From positions 16,001 through 80,000 of the forward strand of contig JAPPNU010000019.1 of assembly GCA_028873695.1 (NCBI GenBank): a stretch of DNA of 64,000 bases, given 5' to 3'. Both the position numbers and the translations under genes were made by a program. Every line of letters starts with the position of its first letter. The stretch's first letter is position 1. The notes beneath the pieces are model-generated. The model made no database searches and was not told where the DNA came from. It saw nothing but the letters and a program-made list of their open reading frames with translations. The stretch comes from Gemmatimonadota bacterium. GTDB taxonomy: Bacteria; Latescibacterota; UBA2968; GCA-2709665. Positions 56,522 to 64,000 of this stretch are shown here, piece by piece.

Positions 56522-57274
56522 TCAGGGCGAAACCAGGGCTGACAGTTCCTTTTCGTCCATCTCGAAATTCGCGTAGACCCGCTGCACGTCGTCCTGGGCC
56601 TCGAGTGTCTCCAGCAGACGGATCAGCCGTTCCGCCGTGTTTCCTTCGACGGGCACCGTATTCTGCGGCACCCTCGTCAGTTCGGCCCGTTCGACGGGAA
56701 TCCGTTGCGCCGCAAGCGCCTTTTGCACAGGGCCGAATCCCTGCGGCGACGTGTAAACCTCGAATGCGTCTTCGTCCTCAACGATATCCTCGGCGCCGGC
56801 CTCGAGGGCGGCCATCATCAGCGTCTCTTCGTCGGTGTTTTCTCTGGACACGACAACCAGCCCCTTCTGATCGAACACCCACGCTACCGAACCGCTCTCG
56901 GCCATGCTGGCGTTGTGCTTGCTGAGGAGATGCCTCACCAGGGACACGGTGCGATTCCTGTTGTCGGTCAACACCTCGATGAAGAGCGCGACGCCGCCGG
57001 GGCCATATCCCTCGTAAACCGCGCCTTCGTACGATTCGCCCGGGAGGTCGCCGGTACCCTTCTTGATGGCCCGTTCGATGTTGGCGGCCGGCATATTTTC
57101 CGATTTTGCGTTCAGAACGGCGGCCCTCAGCCGTGGGTTATTCGCCTCGTCCCCGCCCCCTTCCCTCGCAGACACCGTGATTTCTCTGATCAGCCTTGAA
57201 AACAGCTTTCCCCTGGCGGCATCCGCGCGTCCTTTTCTGTGCTTGATGTTCGCCCATTTCGAATGACCGGCCAT
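56522..57274 (-). CDS. yebC: YebC/PmpR family DNA-binding regulator
   Basis: YebC/TACO1 proteins bind DNA or ribosomes and, in recent work, help translate polyproline stretches. The 250-residue protein has the family start MAGHSKWANIKHRKGRADAARGK with the Lys-rich first domain, NPRLRAAVLNAKSENMPAANIERAI, and two further alpha/beta domains ending in VQRVYANFEMDE. GGAGGTGG is directly before the ATG. It lies upstream of ruvC, as in many bacteria, and has its own promoter. Confidence 0.95.
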   Translation of the reverse strand: MAGHSKWANIKHRKGRADAARGKLFSRLIREITVSAREGGGDEANNPRLRAAVLNAKSENMPAANIERAIKKGTGDLPGESYEGAVYEGYGPGGVALFIEVLTDNRNRTVSLVRHLLSKHNASMAESGSVAWVFDQKGLVVVSRENTDEETLMMAALEAGAEDIVEDEDAFEVYTSPQGFGPVQKALAAQRIPVERAELTRVPQNTVPVEGNTAERLIRLLETLEAQDDVQRVYANFEMDEKELSALVSP

Positions 57275-57336
57275 AAACCGCCCACCTCCGTCGAGGATCG
57301 ACAAACTCATTACAAAAATCGTGCTAACTATTTGAT

Positions 57337-57365
57337 AATATAGCAACAAATGGAGATTTAGGCAA
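57337..57365 (-). promoter_or_regulatory. Sigma-70 promoter for yebC
   Basis: On the minus strand TTGCCT (57365-57360) and TATATT (57342-57337) are separated by 17 bp. The start would be about 55 nt before the yebC ATG. The stretch is AT-rich compared with its surroundings. Confidence 0.65.
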
Positions 57366-57496
57366 TACAAAAACGAGCGATTCAGCTCGCAGATTCACGG
57401 ACTCACGTGATTCGGCGGCGGCGGCTTGATGGGGGCGGATTCGCCGAATCACCCTCTTCCCGTTGCGGTTCCGCGGACCAGGAGGACTTTCCACCG

Positions 57497-57535
57497 AAAA
57501 CAAAAGCAGGCGACGTCCTGGAGGACATCGCCTGA
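57497..57535 (-). terminator. Intrinsic terminator of the EF-G-like gene
   Basis: CAGGCGATGTCC and GGACGTCGCCTG pair over 12 positions with a 4-nt loop (TCCA) and are followed on the minus strand by CTTTTGTTTT. It lies 24 nt after the stop codon. Confidence 0.88.
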
Positions 57536-57558
57536 GGCCATCGGTTCTCTGCGCCGAA

Positions 57559-59649
57559 TCACGCCTCTACGGCTTCGCCCTCCTCCCTGGAGGCTTCTAC
57601 GATCTTCCGGGTCAGGTCCGCGGGTACGGGTTCGTAGTGGTCGAATTCCATTGTATAGTCACCCGTTCCCTGCGTCATCGAACGAAGTGACGTCGAGTAC
57701 TTGTACAACTCCGCAAGCGGTACTTCCGCACGGATAACCTGAAAACTGCCTTCGGGGTCCATTCCCTGAATCCGACCCCGCCGGCTGTTCAAATCGCCCA
57801 TCACGTCACCCATGTATTTTTCCGGAACCATGACTGTTACGCGATAGATGGGCTCCAGCAGTATCGGCCGGGCGCTCATAAACGCCTTCTGAAATGCCTG
57901 GGATCCCGCCATCTGGAAGGCCATTTCGGATGAGTCGACCGGGTGATACGAACCATCGTAGACGGTAACACGCGTATCCACCACGTTGTATCCGGCAAGC
58001 ACCCCCCGCTGGATGGCTTCGACAACCCCTTTTTCCACCGCGGGAATATAATTGCGAGGGATGGCGCCGCCCACCACCTCGTCCTGAAACTCGTATCCAT
58101 CACCGCGGTTCGCCGGCTCGATTCGCAAATACGCCTCTCCGAACTGCCCGCGCCCGCCGGTCTGCTTCTTGTGCCGGTGGTGCCCTTCGGCGTGGGACGT
58201 GATGGTCTCCCGATAGGGTATCCTCGGCTGGACCGTATTCACTTCAACGCCGAACTTCTGCTTCAGTTTATCGAGCACGACGTCGAGGTGCAACTCACCC
58301 TGCCCCTGAACGATGATCTGTTTCAGTTCCGGATCGTATCCGGCGATGAAACTGGGATCTTCCTCGTGGATTCGCTGCAATCCCATACTGATCTTCTCTT
58401 CGTCTCCGCGTGATTTCGGCTCCAGAGCGATACGGATCAGCGGATGCGGGAATTCCACGGGCGTGACCTCCACCTGGTTGCGACGATCGCACAGCGTATT
58501 GCCGCTATGCGTGTCTTTCAGCTTGACCAGCGCCCCCATATCGCCGGCGGAAATCAGCGGTACTTCTTCGCGATCCTGTCCGTTCAGGACGTAGATCTGC
58601 CCAACGCGTTCAGAAGTCTTTCCGCTCGAGTTATATACCTCCGAGGATGACGGCAGCGATCCGGAATACATGCGGATGAAGGACAAGTCGCCAACGGTTT
58701 CCGAAACGGTCTTGAACACCACGGCCGCAAGCGGCCCGTCTCCGGACGACCGGAGTTCCGCCGGTTCGCCCGTTGCAATCATACGTCCGCCTGGCGCGGG
58801 CATCTCAGAAGGCGCCATCATATTGTCAACGAGGAAATCCAGCAACTGATCGGCTCCTATATTCCTCGAGGCATCGCCGCACAGGACCGGAACCGTCGTT
58901 CGGTTCAGGATGGCGAGCTTCAGTCCGCGCGAGAGGTCTTCTTCGGAAAGCTCCAGTTCCTCAAGGTACTTCTCCGTCAACTCGTCGTCGCTCTCGGCAG
59001 CCGCTTCGACGATCCGTTCCCGGAGGGACTCGACCTCGTCGCGAAGATGCGCGGGCACCTCGCCTGTTTCAGGTTTTCCATTCGCATCGGTCGGATACGT
59101 CAGCAACTGCTGATGCAGAACGTCGATGATCTGATTGAAGCCGACGCCCTGGTTCACGGGAATCTGAAACGGTAGCACGTGTCGACCGTACTGCTCCTGC
59201 AGCGCATTGAGGACGTTTTCGAAGTCGGCGAACTCCTTGTCGACGTGGTTCACGAAAAACATGCGGGGACGCCCGAAGGACTCCGCGAAACCCCATGCCT
59301 TGTCCGTGCCGATCTCCACGCCGTTGGCCGCGTGAACGAGAAGAACCGCGTTGTCGGCTGCCCAGGTCGCCGCCTTGGCGTCGCCGATAAAATCCGCGTA
59401 TCCCGGCGAATCGAGAATATTGACCTTTGCGCCCTTCCATCCGCAGTGCAGCATGGACATGCTGATGGAGATCTTCCGGGCGATCTCGGCCTCGGCGAAG
59501 TCCGACTTTGTCGTACCGGCGTCGATGGTCCCCAGACGATTGCTTTCACCGGCCGTATAAAGAAGCGCTTCCGCCAGTGATGTCTTACCCGTACTGCTGT
59601 GCCCCACAAGGGCAACGTTCCGAATCCTGTCAGGCGTTTCGGTATTCAC
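57559..59649 (-). CDS. fusA: Elongation factor G-like protein (FusA2 type)
   Basis: This 696-residue translational GTPase has the five-domain layout of EF-G. G1 is GHSSTGKT (residues 16-23) instead of GHIDAGKT, and G3 is DSPGYADF instead of DTPGHVDF. The catalytic His of classical EF-G is thus replaced by Tyr, as in mycobacterial FusA2-type EF-G-like proteins. G4 reads NHVDK where classical proteins have NKMD. It may have a role other than bulk translocation, for example ribosome recycling; this is inference. The start is GTG behind GGGAGGAGG. It has its own promoter and terminator. Confidence 0.9.
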   Translation of the reverse strand: MNTETPDRIRNVALVGHSSTGKTSLAEALLYTAGESNRLGTIDAGTTKSDFAEAEIARKISISMSMLHCGWKGAKVNILDSPGYADFIGDAKAATWAADNAVLLVHAANGVEIGTDKAWGFAESFGRPRMFFVNHVDKEFADFENVLNALQEQYGRHVLPFQIPVNQGVGFNQIIDVLHQQLLTYPTDANGKPETGEVPAHLRDEVESLRERIVEAAAESDDELTEKYLEELELSEEDLSRGLKLAILNRTTVPVLCGDASRNIGADQLLDFLVDNMMAPSEMPAPGGRMIATGEPAELRSSGDGPLAAVVFKTVSETVGDLSFIRMYSGSLPSSSEVYNSSGKTSERVGQIYVLNGQDREEVPLISAGDMGALVKLKDTHSGNTLCDRRNQVEVTPVEFPHPLIRIALEPKSRGDEEKISMGLQRIHEEDPSFIAGYDPELKQIIVQGQGELHLDVVLDKLKQKFGVEVNTVQPRIPYRETITSHAEGHHRHKKQTGGRGQFGEAYLRIEPANRGDGYEFQDEVVGGAIPRNYIPAVEKGVVEAIQRGVLAGYNVVDTRVTVYDGSYHPVDSSEMAFQMAGSQAFQKAFMSARPILLEPIYRVTVMVPEKYMGDVMGDLNSRRGRIQGMDPEGSFQVIRAEVPLAELYKYSTSLRSMTQGTGDYTMEFDHYEPVPADLTRKIVEASREEGEAVEA

Positions 59650-59744
59650 ACGCCTCCTCCCGTAGTAACGAAAAAAGCAGCGACGCGTCCGTCGGTTGTC
59701 AGACGATAGCCGGCCGGACGTTTCATCCAGGCACGAAATCACCA

Positions 59745-59772
59745 ATTAAAACAGAATTTTCGCGCCTGTCAA
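59745..59772 (-). promoter_or_regulatory. Sigma-70 promoter for the EF-G-like gene
   Basis: On the minus strand TTGACA (59772-59767) and TTTAAT (59750-59745) are separated by 16 bp. The start would be about 90 nt before the GTG start codon. Confidence 0.65.
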
Positions 59773-59788
59773 GCCCTTTCCTGCCGCC

Positions 59789-59832
59789 AAAACGTAAACA
59801 GGGTCCGGGATTCGGACGAATCCCGGACCCTG
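59789..59832 (-). terminator. Intrinsic terminator of the rRNA operon
   Basis: CAGGGTCCGGGATT and its complement form a perfect 14-bp stem with a 6-nt loop and are followed by TTTACGTTTT on the minus strand. It lies 7 nt beyond the 3' end of 5S rRNA. Confidence 0.88.
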
Positions 59833-59838
59833 CTGGAG

Positions 59839-59960
<122 letters not shown>

Positions 59961-60169
59961 ACAAAACGGACAACCGAATACGGAACAGAATCTCGCAGCA
60001 TGCAAAACGCACGGACGATCCGCCGAGAAACCAAATTTGATCAAGCCGCACGGCTGATTAGTATCGCTCGGCTGAACGCATTGCTGCGCTTACACCTGCG
60101 ACCTATCGACCTTGTAGTCTACAAGGAGCCTTCAGGTGGGTTAACCCACGGGATATCTTATCTTGGAGT

Positions 60170-60203
<34 letters not shown>

Positions 60204-60249
60204 CTGCCGAACATAGCTACCCAGCGATGCCTCTGGCGAGACAACTGGT

Positions 60250-60293
<44 letters not shown>

Positions 60294-60480
60294 ATCTCCT
60301 CAAATATCCTGCGCCCACGGCAGATAGGGACCGAACTGTCTCACGACGTTCTAAACCCAGCTCGCGTACCACTTTAATAGGAGGACAGCCTAACCCTTGG
60401 GACCTTGTCCAGCCCCAGGACGTGATGAGCCGACATCGAGGTGCCGAGCCCTCCCGTCGCTATGGACGCTTGGGGAGGAC

Positions 60481-60518
<38 letters not shown>

Positions 60519-60634
60519 TTCGGCGCTTCCACGCGCAACCGTCGGATCACTAAGCCCTGCTTTCGCACCTGCTCGACCTGTGTGTCTCGCAGTTAAGCTC
60601 CCTTATACCTTTACGCTCTATGCGCGATTACCGA

Positions 60635-60668
<34 letters not shown>

Positions 60669-61016
60669 ACTTTAGGAGGTGACCGCCCCAGCCAAACTTC
60701 CCACCTGACAGTGTTCCCGACCCTGATTCAAGGGCCCAGGTTAGAATTCCAGCAGAATAAGAGTGGTATTTCAAGGACGGCTCCATGAGGGCTGGCGCCC
60801 CCACTTCGTAGCCTCCCACCTATCCTACACATACTGTGCCGAAACCCAGTGTCAGGCTGGAGTAAAGGTTCACGGGGTCTTTCCGTCCCGCCGCGGGTAT
60901 CCGGCATCTTCACCGGAACTACAATTTCGCCGAGTCCCCCGTTGAGACAGCGCCCAAGCCGTTACACCATTCGTGCAGGTCGGCAATTAACCGACGAGGA
61001 ATTTCGCTACCTTAGG

Positions 61017-61692
61017 CAGTTTAACCCTGTGTCGCCACACGGACTGGACCATATCTTCATCCCGATATCGGGATGTTCGGCGTATGGCCTCTGAGGATTC
61101 TTTCGCGTACTTCCGCCAGTGGCCGAAGCCGCTGACGTCCCTTGCCGGCCGGATTCATCGCGTATGCCTTCTCGACAACGCGAGCCAGACCGTCGGGGCT
61201 GAGGTGTTCCTTGCGCTTCATCCTTCCGAGGATTTCTCGAAAGCGCCTGAAAGTTTCGCATTTACAGCTGTATGGAACGACGTAGCGTTCGAAAAACGGC
61301 ACCACCTTTTCCTCCAGGCTGCGCCGAGCCGTAATTGCAAAAACCAGCACGTTCGAATTCCCCGGTTTGGGGTAAATGCGTCCCGTCTGGAAGATTTCCC
61401 TGGCCAACTCAAGAAGCCGGCGACCGCTCTTATGTTGATACAGAAAGAATTCCGGATCCACATAATAGCCAAAGCGGGCGCCCGGATGACTCTTGACGCT
61501 GACGGTCAGACAACCTTCCCCTTCGATGAAACCTGCAAGAAACCACCTTGAATCTTTCGTATGCGAAAGCCTTTCCTGCTGATCGGCTCCACCCATGACG
61601 TTTTCACCTCCTCGGTAGCATGGGATACATGAGCTGTTCCAGCATATAGCCGAATTTATCCACGGCCCTTTCGGGAAACCACTCCCGATCCT
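61017..61692 (-). mobile_element. Group I intron in 23S rRNA (insertion at E. coli position 1923)
   Basis: The intron begins right after the exon ...AACGGU and ends in G before CCTAAGG, so the usual 5' exon U and intron 3' terminal G are both present. P1 can form between exon ACGGU and GCCGU (61662-61666) with the U-G pair at the splice site. P3 pairs TTCGGC (61654-61649) with GCCGAA (61081-61076). The P element is ATATGCTGGAAC (61647-61636) and the Q element AATCCGGCCGGC (61155-61144), giving P4. P7 pairs GGCCATA (61089-61083) with TATGGTCC in AAGATATGGTCC (61057-61046), the S element. P8 is the palindromic hairpin 61075-61058. A LAGLIDADG gene fills the loop between P and Q and runs into the core. 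Confidence 0.93.
61057..61596 (-). CDS. LAGLIDADG homing endonuclease encoded in the 23S intron
   Basis: The 179-residue protein has one LAGLIDADG motif, LAGFIEGEG at residues 20-28, with the acidic residue for metal binding. Single-motif enzymes act as homodimers, like I-CreI and I-CeuI. After the motif come beta-rich saddle segments (GCLTVSVK, YYVDPEFFLYQHK, VLVFAITARRSLEE) typical of the DNA-contacting sheet. An ideal GAGGAGGTG site lies 8 nt before the ATG, so it can be translated from the unspliced precursor. The final third overlaps the ribozyme core: codons from about 61155 to the stop at 61057-61059 also form Q, P7, P3 and P8. The frame has no break, so it may be active. Confidence 0.92.
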   Translation of the reverse strand: MGGADQQERLSHTKDSRWFLAGFIEGEGCLTVSVKSHPGARFGYYVDPEFFLYQHKSGRRLLELAREIFQTGRIYPKPGNSNVLVFAITARRSLEEKVVPFFERYVVPYSCKCETFRRFREILGRMKRKEHLSPDGLARVVEKAYAMNPAGKGRQRLRPLAEVRERILRGHTPNIPISG

Positions 61693-63173
61693 ACCGTTAT
61701 AGTTACGGCCGCCGTTTACCAGAGCTTCGATTCAGAGCTTCGCCCGAAGGCTGACCCCTCCTCTTAACCGGCTGGCACCGGGCAGGTGTCAGTCCCTATA
61801 CGTCGTCTTGCGACTTTGCAGAGACCTGTGTTTTTAGTAAACAGTCGCCCAGGCCGTTTCTCTGCGACCTCCTTCGGCTCACGGAGCGAGTCCGATCACC
61901 TACTTGGAGGTGCTCCTTCTCCCGAAGTTACGGAGCCAATTTGCCTAGTTCCTTAACGGAGGTTCTCTCGCGCACCTTGGGATTCTCTCCCCGTCTACCT
62001 GTGTCGGTTTGCGGTACGGACACCCGAGAGACTCGCACAGAGGTTTTTCTTGGCAGTATGATTAAGGCCAGTTGGCTTGCCCGAAGGCTCGTTTCCCCAT
62101 AACCCCTCAGGGTTGACAACCGTCCGGATTTGCCTGGACGGTCCCCCTACAGGCTTGGACCCGCATTTCCAGTCGCGGGCTGGCCGCCACTTCTGCGTCA
62201 CCCCATAGCTCGAACATCTCTAAGGTGGTACAGGAATATTAACCTGTTTCCCATCGCCTACGCCTTTCGGCCTCGGCTTAGGACCCGACTGACCCTGGGC
62301 GGACGAACCTTCCCCAGGAAACCTTAGACTTTCGGTGAACAGGATTCTCACCTGTTTTGTCGCTACTCATGCCGGCATCGTCTCTTCTATTTCGTCCAGC
62401 AAACCTTACGGTTCGCCTTCGGCCTACCATAGAATGCTCCCCTACCGCTCCAGTCTGAAAGACTGAAACCCGCAGCTTCGGCGATGAGCTTGAGTCCCGA
62501 TCATTGTCGGCGCAGGATCACTTGACTAGTGAGCTGTTACGCACTCTTTAAATGAATGGCTGCTTCTAAGCCAACATCCTAGCTGTCTCAGCGCTCCCAC
62601 ATCCTTTCTCACTTAGCTCATACTTGGGGGCCTTAGCTGGCGATCTGGGTTGTTTCCCTTTTGCCTACGGAGCTTATCCCCCGCAGACTGACTCCCCTGC
62701 AACGAGTTTACGGCATTCGGAGTTTGGTTAGGGTTGGTACCCTGGTGAAGGCCCGAGCCTATCCAGTGCTCTACCTCCGCAACTCTATAACAGAAGGCTA
62801 GTCCTAAAACTATTTCGGGGAGAACCAGCTATCTCCAGGTTTGATTGGCCTTTCACCCCTATCCACAGCTCATCCCCCAATTTTTCAACATTGGTGGGTT
62901 CGGACCTCCACGCGAGATTAGTCGCGCTTCATCCTGGCCATGGATAGATCACCTGGCTTCGGGTCTACCCCACGCTACTTGGTCGCCCTGTTCAGACTCG
63001 CTTTCGCTTCGGCTCCCCCACAGAGTGGGTTAACCTTGCAACGCATGGTAACTCGCCGGCTCATTATGCAAAAGGCACGCCGTCAGGTCGTCCTCGAACC
63101 CGGAGGTTCGAGGTTGCCCTCCGACCGCTTGTAGGCATACAGTTTCAGGTACTGTTTCACTCTCCTAGCAGGA

Positions 63174-63218
<45 letters not shown>

Positions 63219-63746
63219 AGAAGAGTATTTAGCCTTGGAAGGTGGTCCTCCCGAATTCCCACAGGATTTCACGTGTCCCGCGGTACTTGGGAACAAAATC
63301 ACAGGAGTCCGAACCGTTTCGCAGACGGGGCTTTCACCCTCTATGGCCAGTCGTTCCAGAACTGTTCCACTACGGCGCGAATTTGTAACTCCCTGACGGA
63401 TCTGCATTTCCATCGGATTTCGTCCCACGACCCCGGTCGTACAACGCATGCAGGCTTTAACGTACGAACCGGTTTGGGCTGTTTCCCGTTCGCTCGCCGC
63501 TACTGAGGAAATCGCGGTTGCTTTCTGTTCCTGGGGTTACTGAGATGTTTCAGTTCGCCCCGTTTGCCTCTCCCGAGCTATGTATTCACTCGGGGATGAT
63601 GCGGCATTACCCGCATCGGGTTTCCCCATTCGGAAATCCCCGGATCAAAGGTTGTTTGCACCTACCCGAGGCTTATCGCAGCTTACCACGTCCTTCATCG
63701 CCTTTCTGTGCCAAGGCATCCGCTGTATGCCCTTCATAGCTTGATC

Positions 63747-63980
63747 AAAACAGGTTCTCGGCAGATCACTCGTGTGTTCTGCCCAATCCACGGAAGCCGT
63801 TCCCGGATTCGCTGCGCCGTAAAGCGAAGCCGGCGGAAATGACTTCCACCGCCCGCTCGGGCCCAAAACGAACTTCAGGACAGCTTCCTGAACGAGATCG
63901 GCTATGCTAAATTGCAGCATACCCACAAAAGTCCATATGGAAACAACACGTTCCATACGGCCTTTCGTATTCCGTATTCG
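63747..63980 (-). other. 16S-23S internal transcribed spacer (partial), no tRNA seen
   Basis: This is the part of the rRNA spacer next to 23S that the window covers. I looked for tRNA-Ile and tRNA-Ala T-loops and acceptor pairs on the minus strand and found none. The sequence includes GC-rich inverted stretches (CCGGCTTCGC) that may fold during rRNA processing. Confidence 0.6.
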
Positions 63981-63994
63981 GTTGTCAAAGAACA
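63981..63994 (-). promoter_or_regulatory. rRNA antitermination boxA
   Basis: The minus strand reads TGTTCTTTGACAAC, matching the boxA consensus (TGYTCTTTRA) that binds NusB-NusE in rRNA operons. It lies about 235 nt upstream of mature 23S. Confidence 0.7.
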
Positions 63995-64000
63995 GCGGTG

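Noticed and set aside
63747..63980. tRNA-Ile or tRNA-Ala in the rRNA spacer
   Set aside because: No GTTCRA T-loop with matching acceptor arms was found on the minus strand in the part visible.

Overview
The window looks like a chromosomal segment of a GC-rich, uncultured bacterium. Features pointing to the Fibrobacteres-Chlorobi-Bacteroidetes neighbourhood (for example Latescibacterota or Poribacteria-like lineages) are a short RpoD-type sigma factor without region 1.1, a fused SecDF, and many accessory phytanoyl-CoA dioxygenase, TIM-barrel isomerase, SDR and heparinase-like genes between housekeeping loci. This placement is inference from gene content, not from a marker-gene search.

Layout. 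1-4.5 kb (+): tail of an OmpR-type response regulator, then a MOSC protein, a PhyH oxygenase, a xylose-isomerase-like TIM barrel, an SDR and a threonine synthase. 4.5-9 kb (-): prmA, a large putative alpha/alpha-barrel carbohydrate enzyme, and a membrane protein plus SpeE-like methyltransferase that resemble two halves of one fused family. 9-9.5 kb: repeat-rich intergenic DNA with a strict octamer minisatellite. 9.5-16 kb (-): ssb, then a five-gene block (Nramp-like transporter, 2-hydroxyacid dehydrogenase, clan GH-A glycosidase, SDR, TIM-barrel isomerase) that looks like one catabolic operon. 16-22 kb (-): lipoprotein, HU, RpoD-type sigma, PTS EIIA-like protein, NtrC-type activator and its PAS histidine kinase. 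22-36.8 kb (+): rho, rpmE, prfA-prmC, two heparinase-like genes flanking xth and an HpcH/HpaI aldolase, a polyprenyl synthase and secDF. 36.8-59.7 kb (-): PBP1A, valS, recO, ftsB, proB-hisF-hisH, proC, ilvE, rsmA-tatD-metG, holB-rimI-tsaB, ruvB-ruvA-ruvC, yebC and an EF-G-like GTPase. 59.8-64 kb (-): 5S and 23S rRNA with the start of the 16S-23S spacer.

The most striking element is a 676-nt group I intron inside the 23S rRNA gene. It sits after the base equivalent to E. coli U1923, the site also used by the Chlamydomonas I-CeuI intron. It encodes an apparently intact single-motif LAGLIDADG endonuclease whose 3' coding end overlaps the ribozyme core. P1, P3, P4, P7 and P8 pairings can be traced by eye.

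The window also holds three families of short dispersed intergenic repeats: a MITE-like element with imperfect terminal inverted repeats (three copies), and two others with two copies each. They sit between housekeeping genes, some inside probable operons. Recognisable sigma-70 promoters (TTGnnn, 16-18 bp, TATATT-like) and intrinsic terminators delimit many transcription units. No tRNA, CRISPR array, transposase or prophage gene was seen.
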